Shown here: piece after piece, positions 1 to 12,547 of the stretch | Numbering within the stretch: the first letter of the stretch is position 1 | Layout: every line of letters starts with the position of its first letter | NCBI GenBank assembly: GCA_024516035.1 | Contig: CM044958.1 | Span: 26,183,517-26,247,516 of the forward strand | Reading direction: 5' to 3' | Length of the DNA: 64,000 nucleotides | Source: Bactericera cockerelli | Lineage: Eukaryota > Arthropoda > Insecta > Hemiptera > Triozidae | Made by a program: the position numbers and the translations under genes | The notes under the pieces: generated by a model | Database searches by the model: none | Told to the model about the DNA's origin: nothing | Seen by the model: only the letters and a program-made list of their open reading frames with translations

Positions 1-857
1 TTGTAAGTTGAAGATAGTAAATTTGCATTTTTTGGTCCAAATTGTCGGACTTTCTTGAATATCATAGCTCAACCATAGTTTATTTCTATGAAAAAAAATA
101 ATGTGTAAAACATTAATACCTACATATAGTTATGTAAAAAAAAAAAAAATACAAAATTTCATCAAAATCAGATGTGTGGTTCACGAGATATAGTTAAAAT
201 TTTACGTCAGGCGCTAAGATTTTCTAGTTCAAAGTTGATAAATTTCAAATGGGACCAGTACGATCTACAGTACGTCACCTATATGGACAACATTTTTCGT
301 AGAAATCCGATTAGTGATTTCTGAGATTTGCCCCTTGCAATGAATGTATTTAACAGACGGACCGACAGACAGACACAAAAACAAAGTTGTTCAGGAGGTC
401 AAGACATATACCGAAATATGATTTTTTTTAATAGGAAGATTTTTTTTACAAAAACGAACACAATATTTCCGATTTGTAATATTAGAAATTATCGGAAGTA
501 AAAGTAAGAGAGAGAAAGTATAGAAGGGAGGGACATGTGACACAATTTGATACCGGATCATATAATATTCCGGCTGCATTTACCTAATAACATTACAGGC
601 GAGTGGGTAATGCTTCAAATAGGGGCATAAAGGATAAGGCCTTTTCATGAGAGGCATACTTCGTGATCACTGGTCATGGTCACACATGTAAGTTATGACA
701 GTATATGATGGGGATAATGTATCAGGGGTCACTCACGTACAGGTCATTTACATGCATACATAAATAAATATATAAGCATAGTAATATAGTATGTATTATG
801 TGCTGGGTTGAAGTTAAAAACAACGAAAGTAGTACCTACCTATACATATAGGCTATA
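1..857. other. Intergenic AT-rich DNA, probable dispersed repeat
   Basis: No gene is seen. The first 400 bases have the feel of a decayed transposable element, with a CAGACGGACCGACAGACAGA tract near 353-375 of the kind often found inside insect repeats, but no boundary can be fixed. The rest is AT-rich unique-looking sequence. Confidence 0.4.
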
Positions 858-1076
858 TCTATACTTATAAAAGAGAGTTTCACTCACTGACCGACTGACT
901 GATTCATCACTGTTTCTCCGAACTGGTAAGTCCTAGGAAGCTGAAATTAATGGTAGGTAGCTTTGTCTTATAGTCTAGATGTGCAATAAGACGGGATTTT
1001 TCGAAATTCCCACTACAACACCTGTGATTGGCGAAAAAGGATTTTTTACTTTGCGGGCCATGCCTCGGCCCGCTAG
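858..1076 (+). mobile_element. Non-autonomous Helitron-like element, copy 1
   Basis: The element starts TCTATACTTATAAAAG directly after an A and ends CTAG directly before a T, matching Helitron insertion between A and T. Just before the end is a hairpin whose 7-bp arms GCGGGCC and GGCCCGC flank a short loop, followed by TAG. The interior closely matches 58807-59048, including AGGTAGCTTTGTCTTATAGT and ATGTGCAATAAGACGGGATT. At 219 bp it has no coding capacity and would depend on a Rep/helicase encoded elsewhere. Confidence 0.8.
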
Positions 1077-1852
1077 TACATACATATATATAGATAAAGA
1101 TATTATGTACACCTCTATGTGAGCTTTACTGTACCTTTATTTTTTTATGGAGGTAGGTATGATAGAAGGACCTGCAGACCTATAGGATATAAGGACGATG
1201 TTACCCCTGCAAGACCAGGAGAGGGGGAAGTTTCTATTATCCATTATCCTTACTGCAGTACCTACCTTCCCTTTCCTTTTGTACTCTGATAGCCTGGGGT
1301 GCAATTAAAAAAATCTGTGCATTAAAATGAGAGGATAAAAAAAAGATACATAGGTATACATAGATACCACGATGAATTAATTTGTTACGACCGACGCGAC
1401 GGTTTTAAACACACAAAGTAGGTACATAATAATTATGTATAAAGTAGGAACATAATATGAATAAAGTAGGTACATAATGTGTATAAAGTAGGTACTGGTA
1501 CATAATGCACGAGTATGTACCAATGAGTTTATTTTAAATGAGCTTGAAAATCTAAAGTACATTTATGATACAAACGAATTTTGTTACAAAAAAGGAAAGT
1601 AATATGAAACGTCCTAAAATAAACCATTTCCACCAGCATGTGGTCAAGTTGTGAAAGCGCTGGTCTCGTTATTCCACAAGGATCCGTTGTTTTGAATCTT
1701 ACCCAATGCATGCATTTATCCTGGTTTAGTTGAGAATTTGACCACCGTGATAGTAATGCCATCTAAAGAACTGCCGGAATAAAGGCACTCTAAAGTACTA
1801 ATCGGGTGGTAGGTATAAAATAGAAAAAAGTGTCTATTTTTCAACAATAGTT
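1077..1852. other. Intergenic, no gene seen
   Basis: AT-rich sequence without a recognisable gene. It contains the short tandem repeat listed separately at 1415-1510. Confidence 0.4.
1415..1510. repeat. Short tandem repeat, about 22-26 bp period
   Basis: AAAGTAGGTACATAAT-type units start at 1415, 1441, 1463 and 1485. Spacing is 26, 22 and 22 bp, so there are about four diverged copies of an AT-rich minisatellite. Confidence 0.75.
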
Positions 1853-2060
1853 AACCGACACACAGTGAGGGAGCGAAGCGAGCTCACTAAGTGAGGTTCT
1901 GTTTTAATTTCCATACTGAACGATTTGGCTTTTGTTTGTCTGTCTGTTCCGTGATAACTCTCGAACGGATTCTTCAAAATTGATGAAACTTTGTATACAT
2001 GTTCATTGGGGTCCAAAAATTTTACGTATAGTTTTTAAGCCGGATCAGGCCACTCGGGGC
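1853..2060 (+). repeat. Dispersed repeat family, copy at left
   Basis: GAGGGAGCGAAGCGAG, then a GGTTCTGTTTTAA-type stretch and ACGATTTGGCTTT...GTTTGTCTGTCT, is shared in the same order with the segment starting near 49682. The element type is not recognised. Ends are approximate. Confidence 0.55.
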
Positions 2061-2460
2061 CAAATGGGGCCAAAGTTGAATCTGTGTGAGGTTTACAGTT
2101 CACAGAACCACAATTCTAGATCTAGATTATTTATATTTTAAATCATCTTTTACAGATTGCAAAAGACTATGTATGCAATGTTGTACAGTGCAGCGTCTGG
2201 TGCGGATCTGTAGAAAAACAAACAAGAAGGTAACTCCGGACGGTAAACATATTTCCAATAAATGGAGCGGAAAATTAAATAAATCCTACGCGGCGTGCCC
2301 GCACGGTATTTTGTATTTTAATATTGGGAGCTCCATTTTTTATACCTTCATTCGGCAGAATGTACAGTGTACAAGGTGATCTATTCCAGAAGTCCTGGAG
2401 CAAAGCCTTCTAAATTTTCTTCCACCTTGTCCCTCACATTACACAAAGTAAGATAATTCA

Positions 2461-2640
2461 CCGACCTCAGGAGCTAGATAGGGCGGCTGAGTTGTAACCT
2501 GGAGGCGGCTGACTTGTAACCTGGAGGTCGTTGGTTCAATTACCGGATTCAGCGTGGATTTTGTAAAGCGAGTTTGAGTAGTTGTGACATCACGAAATTG
2601 ATTAACACAAATATGATAAAAAAGTGAGGTAATTCGTTGT
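2461..2640 (+). mobile_element. tRNA-derived SINE (Thr-like family), plus strand
   Basis: A degenerate tRNA head ends in the B-box-like GTCGTTGGTTCAATTACC and is followed by a unique body TTTGAGTAGTTGTGACATCA...GATTAACACAAATATGATAA. The reverse complement of the same head-plus-body is present at 39830-39985. A 22-bp segment of the head is duplicated in tandem at 2482-2503 and 2504-2525 with one mismatch. The anticodon-loop-like CTTGTAA would read TGT (Thr), but this is only suggestive. Confidence 0.65.
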
Positions 2641-3098
2641 GTAAATGTGTATTGACCATATGCCTAGCTTTTAGTTAGCCTAGGAAAAGAAATAAAATTA
2701 TTCTTGAGAAAGATTCAGAAAGCTTTTATCCATCTTGACTAAAATCTAGTGAATTATGAAACCTTATAGTTTCTCACAGATCACACTGTATACAAGGTGT
2801 AGGTACCTACGTTACGATTGCATAAATTTGTAATAATATCGCTAAAACATGTGTGACATGGAATTTATATGACAAGCTCTACTTACCCGGCGCTCTCATG
2901 CAGTAAAAGCAAGCTTCAAGTGTTTCTTCAAAATTTATACAATATTATGATTTGTTAAGGCAAACTCAATTTTGATACAAGGGGGTGGTGCACTAGCGAG
3001 TGGCTGATTTTTAATAATAATATAATGCATCTATTAAAATATATAGATAATTATAAAGTTATAAGTAGGTAAGAGCACTCTGGACTATAGACTAAAGC
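2641..3098. other. Intergenic, nothing recognised
   Basis: AT-rich sequence with no coding frame or repeat boundary that I could support. Confidence 0.35.
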
Positions 3099-3360
3099 CA
3101 GGGCTGCCCAACCAGTCGATCGCGATCGACCGGTTGATCGCGGAGTGCTTTTGGGTCGATCACGTCCAGAGAGGTGAGATGACGTTCTTGTAGTCTAGAT
3201 CTCTAAAGTACAAAATGATTGTGAACGAGGTTTTCTGGCATCTCACCATTTCGCACAAGGGAAAATCCGAGATCTCCTTTCTTAACTCATGAGAATTGAA
3301 TCGCGTTGATTATCTGAGACTTTACAGTAGATCTTTTTCTGTAAAGGTTGGGCACACCTG
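3099..3360. mobile_element. hAT-like MITE (CAGGG...CCTG ends)
   Basis: Terminal inverted repeats CAGGGCTGCCCAACC and GGTTGGGCACACCTG pair at 13 of 15 positions. Just inside the left end is the palindromic GATCGCGATCGACCGG tract common in animal hAT-derived repeats. The element is 262 bp with no ORF. The flanking 8-mers do not match, so the target duplication has decayed or the ends are slightly off. Confidence 0.65.
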
Positions 3361-3621
3361 CACTAGACCATAACAATAATGAGTAGTAGTTGTCTATTAG
3401 TGGGTTCTAAAAATGCAACCGATTGCTTGAAGTTTAAGCTAGTTTAAAGGACATGTCCTTTATTTATGGTAAAATTTCGTTTTCTGCCCAGTTTGGTTGT
3501 TCAATAATCAGGTATTCTGTTCAATGTCTGTTCAACAATAAAATTACTGATGTGTAATAAGGACGAATTCACCAGTTCTCATTCAGTCAGTAAAGTTTAT
3601 AGCGATGCGACGCGCGACGTT

Positions 3622-3760
3622 CTCCTAGGTTAAGACTTGGATGGGTGACCATTAAAATTTGAACACTCGTGATGTTGGCTACTTTTGGACCCACTCAGGC
3701 TGAGGTTAATTATAGTAGCTTGTTTGTGAGTTTCCAGCGAATGGCGGGTAAAAGCCTTTA
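3622..3760 (+). mobile_element. 5S-rRNA-derived SINE, 5'-truncated copy
   Basis: GGTTAAGACTTGGATGGGTG, the 5S-derived box, is followed by the body CCCACTCAGGCTGAGG and GAGTTTCCAGCGAATGG shared with the full-length copy at 51469-51727. The first part of the 5S head is missing or replaced. Confidence 0.75.
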
Positions 3761-5730
3761 AAAATAACTTTAACTATTAAATCCAAACTTAAAAACGGTG
3801 AAATACCTGGTAATGATCAAAACCTCCTCTAAGATGAAGAATAACGGTCTATCACCACATTTTTTTCTGTTCATGGAGTTATAGAAAGGAGAAGGAGGGG
3901 GCCCGGGGCATTTATTTACCATTGAAATTAGATTTTACTAGAAAATAGAATAGTTTAGGTTCCTTGCAGACCAGTTTCCATAATATTTAAATATAAATCG
4001 ATTAATTAAATGAAAAATAGAAGGAATACGTTGAAAAACTCATTCTCATTATCAATATTACTTATGGTCTTAAGAGTCAAAGGATAACACTATGTGAAAC
4101 TAAGATTGTTATTCATAATTATAATTCTTGTACTATAAAACTAATAATTATGCAGATAAATTGTTCTTCTTTTCTTTTAAAATATAGATTTATAACTTAT
4201 AAGTTTAGTACTATCTAAAGGTCTGAAATTGAAAAAAATTTCCCCCTGTCTGACGTCATTTTTTGATTTTTTTTTCAAATTTAAAAAACTTTCAGCTTTC
4301 TTATTAATGGAATTTTTACTCGGAAAATAAAAATGAAGTGATCAGTCAGTCAATAAATCAGTAAGTGGTTTCACTTTTATTTTTTCCATTTCCATAATAT
4401 TCAAGATTATTTTGAAAAAGATAAACGAACTTCAGGTGAGGAAATTTTAAAACCATAATTTTATTATTATTCCGCTAGACATTTTCTGTCAGGAAAATCC
4501 TTTCAACCAAGACATAGGTCAAAACAGCTATTTCACTTTAATAATTTTTACTTTGACTACGCAAATATGCGATGCAGAATTATAAACTTGGTCCAGTCCC
4601 CCCCACAGACGGACCATTGTCTGAAACTTACTATTTAGGATGTGGGGACCTTAAAGCTTTTCTTGGCATTGGAGATTGTTTTTGGAATTTTTTCGAGCAT
4701 ATATTCGTTTGTCTGCACCACTTTCATCTTCTATATTTCTTTTTTTTTAACTATCATAGCTATTCCTACTTCTTTTATGTTAGGGATGCTTAAAAATGTT
4801 GGATTCGGAAATGGATCTATAGAATGGAGCACGAAGAACAGTACATGAGTACATGTATAAATAAGGTGTTTCTTCGCCCTGCCATGCTTTCTCTTCCTGG
4901 AAAATTCTCCGGTATAACAAGTTGCAAAACTCAAGTACCTCCTCCTAGCAGGAACGGAGAGTCATTTATTTTTTAATTAACGGGGAAAAAAGAGAGAATG
5001 CAGGTGGTAACTTAATTTTTAAAATAATCCCATATTTTTAAAAGTTAATTTATGAAGAACGAAGTTACCTAGAAAAATGGGTGATAACAATTTTGTAACA
5101 ATAGCCTTTATTTAAAAAAGCCCTCGAATAGGATTGCCAGGCCGAAAACCTAATGATGGACATTGGAGAACTGAAGTTAGTGGACCTTTGTTTACGCAGG
5201 GCAACTTTTCAATTCTGCAGGAGATTGAAGTAGAAAAATCGAAGGAGAAAACACCTATTTGCCAAGCATACGAGTATTGTAAGAATGTATCAGTGATCAG
5301 TCTGTCTTTCCGAAAAAAGTCCTAACCTAACTTACCTACCAATGCAGTTAGCTCGAAGCTGATTTTTGATGCAGTCCTTACTGCAAAAGTTAATTCCTAA
5401 ATACAACAAATGAAAATGAATAACTTGCCGACGATCAATGGTAGGATGGAACAAAAGTAGGTATATGAAGAGTGGTAGCCATTAGATCTGAAGAAATAGG
5501 TTAGGAGGGAGATCGAATTTTAATTTAAAATTAAAATATATTCCAATAAAAAATTAGAATTAGAGATCGAATGAAAATTAGATGTACATTTTATACTTTA
5601 CAAAATTGGTAGGTCATTTTAATCCGCTCTCTCTCTCTCCTCTTTCTCTCTGAGGTAGGTACTTCCTCTGATATCAGGACCCTCCTCCCTCTGATTCACT
5701 CCCTCATGTAGAGAAACATCCAGTCCATAC
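3761..5730. other. Intergenic, nothing firm
   Basis: Long AT-rich stretch. ORFs of 60-75 codons near 4572-4934 and 5134-5325 show no family resemblance and overlap on both strands, as expected by chance. A short (CT)n tract lies near 5630-5652. Confidence 0.4.
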
Positions 5731-7390
5731 ATACAGGGTGTCCCACCAAACTTGGACACCTCAAATTACTCGGCCCCTGAAAGAGTTTTTGAAAAATAAA
5801 AAATCCTAGGCTACATGGTCTAATTATGCGGTTTCAGTCATGAAATTTTTTTTATACAGGGTGGTTCAAAAGACAGAAATTGAGGTGTCAACTTTCGATT
5901 TTTAAATGAATCGACCTGAATTTTATTTGATAATTTTACTTCTAAATGGTTCCTGAGAACTTTTTTTAACAAAAATTTTACATACAGGGTGGTTTTTTTT
6001 CGACCAATTTTTTTTCTAAATCTCGAATAACTCAAGTTTGTTTAATTTTTTCGATAACAAGAATAGAAAGTGTTTGTGTGATGAAAACACGCACTTTCAA
6101 TTGGCATCAAAAATTTTTATACAGGGTGGTTCACAAGTGAAATAATGACTTGATTTTGTTTAAAACTGAGTTTTTTTTAATTTATTATTTGGGATTAATA
6201 ATTATAACCTAATTTTACACATTTTTTGTTAGTCATATCGAAAAACAAAACTAAAGTGTTGTACAGGGTGAGACATAATTTTTTTGTGACACCCTGTATA
6301 TGGGCAGTCAAAGAGACGTAAAATTAAATATAAAAACTAAATGTGCAAGAAAAACTTCCATTTTTAATTATATAAAAAAGTTATGGTGTTTTAACTAATA
6401 TTGTCACATGGACCACCCTGTAGATATTCTCTTAAACTATCATGTGGGTAGTCGAAATTGTCTAAAATTCAACGAAGACTTCGAATCTTGGGAAAAAACA
6501 AGTAAAAAACACGAATTTTGAAGCCATTTTCAATTTGGTGTACACACTGAATGATTTTAAAACTAGAAATAAAAAGTAGGTAGGTGTAGACACAAAATTG
6601 AAAATGGCTTTTTGAATTCATTTTTTTCTTTCAGATTTGGACTCCTCGTTGAATTTTAGACAATTTCGATGACCCACATGATAGTTTAAGAGAATATCTA
6701 CAGGGTGGTCCATGTGACAATATTAGTTAAAACACCATAACCTTTTTATATAATTAAAAATGGAAGTTTTTCTTGCACATTTAGTTTTTATATTTAATTT
6801 TACGTCTCTTTGACTGCCCATATACAGGGTGTCACAAAAAAAATTATGTCTCACCCTGTACAACACTTTAGTTTTGTTTTTCGATATGACTAACAAAAAA
6901 ATTGTAAAATTAGGTTATAATTATTAATCCCAAATAATAAATTAAAAAAACTCAGTTTTAAACAAAATCAAGTCATTATTTCACTTGTGAACCACCCTGT
7001 ATAAAAAATTTTGATGCCAATTGAAAGTGCGTGTTTTCATCACACAAACACTTTCTATTCTTGTTATCGAAAAAATTAAACAAACTTGAGTTATTCGAGA
7101 TTTAGAAAAAAAATTGGTCGAAAAAAAACCACCCTGTATGTAAAATTTTTGTTTAAAAAAATACTCAAGAACCATTTAGAAGTAAAATTATCAAATAAAA
7201 TTCAGGTCGATCCATTTAAAAATCGAAAGTTGACACCTCAATTTCTGTCTTTTGAACCACCCTGTATAAAAAAAATTTCATGACTGAAACCGCATAATTA
7301 GACCATGTAGCCTAGGATTTTTTATTTTTCAAAAACTCTTTCAGGGGCCGAGTAATTTGAGGTGTCCAAGTTTGGTGGGACACCCTGTAT
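5731..7390. mobile_element. 1.66 kb palindromic foldback element with ACAGGGTG modules
   Basis: The segment is a near-perfect inverted repeat: arms 5731-6547 and 6586-7390 around a loop of about 40 bp. It begins ATACAGGGTGTCCCACC and ends with the reverse complement. Each arm is itself modular, with ACAGGGTGG-type words recurring near 5733, 5856, 5984, 6121 and 6263, and inverted near 6290 and 6414, about every 120-140 bp. Short ORFs at 5838-6035 and 7086-7283 are mirror products of the arms, not genes. No transposase is present. I cannot assign a superfamily, and no target duplication is evident. Confidence 0.85.
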
Positions 7391-9053
7391 AGCGTACACA
7401 ACTATACAGTATACATCCCAATTTTTGAATATGTACCTCAATACCAATACATAATTATTATGTACCTACTTGAGAACTTTAAAATTCCTAAATTGCGTTT
7501 CCGTTCTTTATCCACAGATTTCCTCAAAACATTCGTTTCTGTTCAGTATTTCGTCCGAAGTATTTTCAGTTTTGTTGATATCGTCAAGTGAGTTTGTTGT
7601 GCGATACGTTGCTCTCCTCAGCTCGTGAGCTCTTGCTGTTTCAAATAATATTCACTTTTTGTGAATGTTTTTTTCGTTCATTATCTCTTAATTAAAATTA
7701 TAAAAAGGTTTTTTTATAAGCTGTTTTGCGTGCTTTATTTTTGTTCCATTAAAATTTATTTGAACTATAAATTTCATTTAAAGTTGAATGAAAATTATGT
7801 TTAAAAATAGATCTTTGTTTTAGGTATATTTTAATACCTAGATTTTCTAGTTTCAAAAAGCGTTACTTTTTGAAAAATAAGAAATTGTAACGATAGTTCT
7901 TTCCTAAAAAGTATCGTGTCCGATAAGAACTCATGTTGTTTTTATTTAAAAAATAATCTTAACGCTCTTGGTTGGATTGTTTTGATCGTCGAGGCAGTTT
8001 CATAAGGATATTAACTTCATCAGCTTTCCGGAGCCGGTCTTCAAGAGTCGCTGTCTACTCTGAACCTGTAAATACATATTTTATTCAAGGTGAGAACAAT
8101 ACTTGATTCCATGTTCTAGTTATCTCTGAGATTACTCTGGATCTGTATAGTCTCGATTGATAAAAATAGGCGTTTAAAAATTTGATAATGATTTGTGAGA
8201 TAGCTGATAAGATACCAGGCCAGAAGATCTTAATTTCTATCGTGTTAACAATAAGTAGAATTTCAATAAGAGGTATGTAACCATGTACTGTCAAATAGTG
8301 TTAATTTCTATTACCTATCAAATTGGTAAACTGACAAAAGTTATTTGGTAGTACCAATACACATATAGTGCCGACTGCTCAGTATAATTATTATGTATCG
8401 ATGTCATTATATCATAATATAATAAATTACTGTTCTATGAAACACAAGACCTAACACAGCGTCCAGTATCACAAGTATTTTGTCAGTGTTACCCATTGTC
8501 TTTTCATTTGACATTAGGTTAAAATAATAAACTAGCTGCAAATCGGTACTCCGTCAGCGCAAAGAATCTTTCAAATTTTCTAATATGTACCTATTGTCTT
8601 TTCACACAAGTTTAGACACTAATGGAAACCTTTATTAAATTTAAGATTTCAGTTTTTCGGGTACCTACCTGAAGTTATCTAGTTATTTCATACAGTCATT
8701 TAGTGAGGAAATTTTGTTGGTAATTTAATAAATAAACGTATTCGGAATTTCAAGTGAATAGGTGGTGATGGTACTGTGTATTTAATTAAGTGTGTAATTA
8801 TTTTTTCTCCGTAGTACGTTTGTATAATTAATTCATAATTGAAGTATATAATGCAAATTTAGGTAACCATCCATACCGGAGGTGCAGATCAGGACATGCA
8901 GCTCCTGATGTATGTATGCATTAATATTGCAGCTTAACTTATTACAATTTCAGTGTCAAAAATTCAAAATGCATATTGCATTATTTCCTTTCTTGTTCAG
9001 TTGTCTCAAGCGAAGGAGTTGAAATCCAAAGATGCAAAATTGTATACAAATTT
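7391..9053. other. Intergenic, no gene recognised
   Basis: AT-rich sequence. ORFs of about 60-90 codons (for example 8953-9234) are not recognisable and one runs into the dispersed repeat that follows. Confidence 0.35.
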
Positions 9054-9315
9054 TAAATTCATCAACTTCGGACCAACGAATCTTGCAAGTAAATACCTCA
9101 CCTATAACTTTTTACTTTTTCAACTTGTCGATACAGATTTTTTGTACAATAATGTAGAAAAACGGTATTTTACCATACTAAACAAGTTCGAAGAGAATTG
9201 GTTACATTTTTTTTTGGAAATACAAGTGATATAATAAAGCAATGTCAGAATATATAATGGAAAGTTGTGAAACAATCACGAGGAAGTATTGTGTCCATAA
9301 TTGGCAGTATTTTTA
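9054..9315 (+). repeat. Dispersed repeat, copy paired with 12824-13208
   Basis: Shares AAATTCATCAACTTCG, ACTTTTTACTT, GATACAGATTTTTT, AACGGTATT(T/C)TACCATA and GAGGAAGTATTGTG in the same order with 12824-13208. This indicates two diverged copies of one element of unknown class about 3.8 kb apart. Confidence 0.65.
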
Positions 9316-10332
9316 GATATCTACTAATTTGAAAATTGAAGGACGCATACCTTTTTGATTTTGGTGTGTAATATTACTACTACTAGAAATCTAACTTTAA
9401 GTGTTTTAAAACAGTAATTTCAAGCCTGGTGTTTTAAGTAGCCTCCATTGGTTAGTCAGCTGTCCCAACCTGAATCGGTTAGTAAGTTTAGTTACCCTTC
9501 TAATCGTGTATCAGAAAGTTTCAAACACTGCGTTTCAATTCCTATAATGTGCATTGTGAAGGGTAACTGAGGGTTGACTGCAGCAAATGCACAAACATGA
9601 AATTAATAATACAGTTTGCATCACGTCATGTCTTGCTTGGCGCAGAAACTCGCACTCCTCACATGGAAGGAGAGCCGTCTCCGGCTTTTGAATGAATGAA
9701 TCTGAATAATTTGCATTCGTTTAGGTACTATTATTACTATACGCAACATTAAAAAAGGAAGGTAAGGGAAACCGTAAGTGCTTCCGGCTCATTAATATTT
9801 GGCGAGGTCAGTGACCCTCGGACTTAGAATTTCGCGAGGGTATTTCAACCTAAAGCATCACTGGCGCCGCGCCGACAAAAGCATTTTGCGTGCAAATTTA
9901 ATCTTGTTTTCTGTACCAGTGTGAAAACCAGTATCACACTTTATAATCATTGTCCTCGACAAAGCTTTTTGATCTCTGTACATAAGTGGTTGTACTATTA
10001 TTATGTTGAAACACATTGGTAATTTGGTATGCGATCCGTATCTATGACCCACTACTGCCTTTGAGTGAACCAAAGGATTCTAATTTGAAATCATGTTGTA
10101 TCCCCTACACCAGGAGGGTTGAGGCGTGCGTGTGATGAGCCAATCAGATTTAGAAGGGGTAGCTAGGAATTTATATATTAGCCCGCCCTGGCCCCGACAG
10201 CAGTGGCACTCGTCTATTATTAATCCTCAAGAAACAGACAAGCTCAAGTCGCCCGCTGCAGGCCTCCTAGCTCCCACACATTACACATTCACGAAAAGAA
10301 ACTTATTCCACGACCTTCATATTACGAAATTT
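9316..10332. other. Intergenic, nothing firm
   Basis: No gene is recognised. Small ORFs on either strand (for example 9858-10073 minus) have no recognisable motif. Confidence 0.35.
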
Positions 10333-10525
10333 CCCGACCCTCCCTTCCCCCGCCCCCCTCCCGCGTCGCCTCGTCATCCCCCTGTGTCTCCTTATCATCC
10401 CGACCCTCCCTTCCCCCCCGCCCCCCTCGTGTCTCCTCGTCATCCCCCTGTGTCTCCTTATCATCCCGACCCTCCCTTCCCCCCGCCCCCCTCGCGTCTC
10501 CTCATCATCCCCCTGTGCCTCTCCT
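10333..10525. repeat. C-rich 66-bp minisatellite, three copies
   Basis: CCCGACCCTCCC starts at 10333, 10399 and 10465, a fixed 66-bp period, each followed by long C runs and TCATCCCCCTGTG. The plus strand is almost purely pyrimidine in places with runs of six or seven C, so the minus strand carries dense G runs. The 142-codon ORF across it is a low-complexity Pro-rich by-product. Confidence 0.9.
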
Positions 10526-12228
10526 CGGGAAAATCAATACTCTCTCTAAACTAAGCGGCAACCCCCCTACGTCTGCGAGCCTGGAGTCGTGTGGGGAAAT
10601 GCCCTCCGCTTTCCCAAGGCGCATCCTTCCCATTATTATTATCGTTTTGAGTTTTGTTTTTTTTCTCTCTGGGATGGTTTTTGTTTGCGATCAGTGCGTG
10701 ATTTTCTATCTATATCCAGCCTACACAATTTAGGGTAGCTAGAGGATTAACAAAGAGATCCTCTGCATTTCCTGGAGAAAAACAAGTCTATAGATAATGC
10801 AAGCATCAAAATATAAATTACATATGAATATTTCTTAGCAGTTAATCTTTGTGTAGATTTGCTTTTTTCACTTTGGTAGGGGACATCAATGATTTTGAGG
10901 AAATGTTTCATTTTCCTGTAAAGTGTAATATCTCATATTATCTCAGCTCTTTTGTGACACTATTATTCGTACGAAAAAAAAAAACGAATCAGCAATAGTA
11001 TAAAAAGTTATCAAATAAATATACTTGTTACCTATGAAACAACCTAGAGTTGTTCATAAACACCGATTCTACCAGTTATAGATCTATTCTATTCCCTGCT
11101 TGTTGTGTAAGTGTAGTCTACAAGATATGCATGTGAAGGAACAGAAGCATGGGGAAAGGGAAAGTAAAGGTCGGGGCAGAAACATTGGATCGAAAGAAAA
11201 TTACTCCAGTTTGCGTGACAAGGAACAATAGAATGTTCAGCATAAGAAGTTAAACTTTAATATAGAACCATCGCAAGGAAAGGAAAAATAGCAAAACGAA
11301 AATATCCTGTCTCAAATATTTAGCTGCAGTCTCTGAATCCTAAGTTATCCTTCTCTTCTTTTAGTTTACTTTACTTATGTTCAAGCTATGCATGCTGTTA
11401 TCACTTTTATCTTCTAAGCAGTGTAACTTTTGCTATTGGAATTCTCTTTGGAAGAGTCCAACATTCCTCTGTCTTCTTTTATTCTAAATCTGGGATATAC
11501 ACCTACTCCAATGAAAAGTTTTTATTTATTTATAATACATTCATGTAACACATTCTATTGATGGTAGACTTGATCTATGTACCCAACATGCAGATAGCAT
11601 TACCTCGTTGTTGGATCGCCATGGAAGACTTCAGCCAGTGGAAAGCCTTGGCACCTTGGCAGCCCTATTGCCAGTGAGACGAACCAAAGTCTTTATCTCC
11701 TTCCTCCAGGGCCTCAATGTTTCACATGCCAAGGCATTCTATTTTTTTAAAAGTCATGAATCCCAAACAAACGCCATGAGAATCCTCATATTCTCACCTT
11801 CCATGGATTTTTCCTCTGATGCACGAACGCCTCATTCATCAGATTTCTTCTTCCTATTAATCTCCCCTTTCTCCTCTCAGCAACGTCATTATTCATTAGC
11901 ATTATCTATCTGCTTTGTACTCCATTAAACATCTACTACATCACACTGAAGCTAATATTTATGTTGCTGTTCACGGGTGTCTTCTGTTGTTACCTCCATT
12001 CAATGCAGCGGCATATCTCTTCCAAATTTTAAACGTCGTAAATTTTCACATTATGTTGAAGTTAGTGCATTGGAAACAAAATGATGATGTCATTGCGGGT
12101 GTAGTCAACTGGATGTTTCCGATAAGGCAATAATTGTCCGCTACTTAGTAAACAAAAATGGCTGAATCCACAAAAAATACAGAGAAAAAGATAAATAAAC
12201 GAAGTACCTAGTTAGTGCGAGTGCGAGC
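10526..12228. other. Intergenic, no gene recognised
   Basis: Mixed-composition DNA. A 106-codon ORF at 11608-11928 and a 72-codon ORF at 11915-12133 overlap end to end but contain no motif I recognise, and I do not call them genes. Confidence 0.35.
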
Positions 12229-12515
12229 GCACGATTAGCTCAGTGGTTAAGCACCCGCTTGCCATGCGGAAGGTCCCGGGTTCGATCCCCCGTGCCGACA
12301 AAAATTTGTATTCTTAATTTGTTTACAATTGTTTGTAAGGGATACCTTCCGGTACGCTCGTGTTGACCCAGCACCTAAATGGGAAGCATTGTGTCACTTC
12401 TCGCCCATCAGAGGGGAGGCATACTACGGGATGGGCAGGCTACAACACAGACCACAAGCGTCTACAGTAGCTCCTGTTTCACGGCTACGAAATAAAAAAG
12501 GCTGTGAAACACTCA

Positions 12516-12547
<32 letters not shown>
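12229..12547 (+). mobile_element. tRNA-derived SINE (Gly-like head) with poly(A) tail
   Basis: The head has a D-arm/A-box TTAGCTCAGTGGTTAAGC, an anticodon-loop-like TTGCCAT (anticodon GCC, Gly) and a T-arm/B-box GGGTTCGATCCCCC. The acceptor strands do not pair, so it is not a functional tRNA. A body of about 220 bp follows, ending in a 27-A run at 12521-12547. No convincing target duplication was found. Confidence 0.75.

Noticed and set aside
10126..10554. 142-codon Pro-rich ORF
   Set aside because: It is generated by the C-rich 66-bp minisatellite, whose period is a multiple of three, and shows no start context or domain.
12229..12300. Functional tRNA-Gly gene
   Set aside because: A and B boxes and a GCC anticodon are present, but the acceptor stem does not pair and a SINE body with poly(A) follows, so it is a SINE head.
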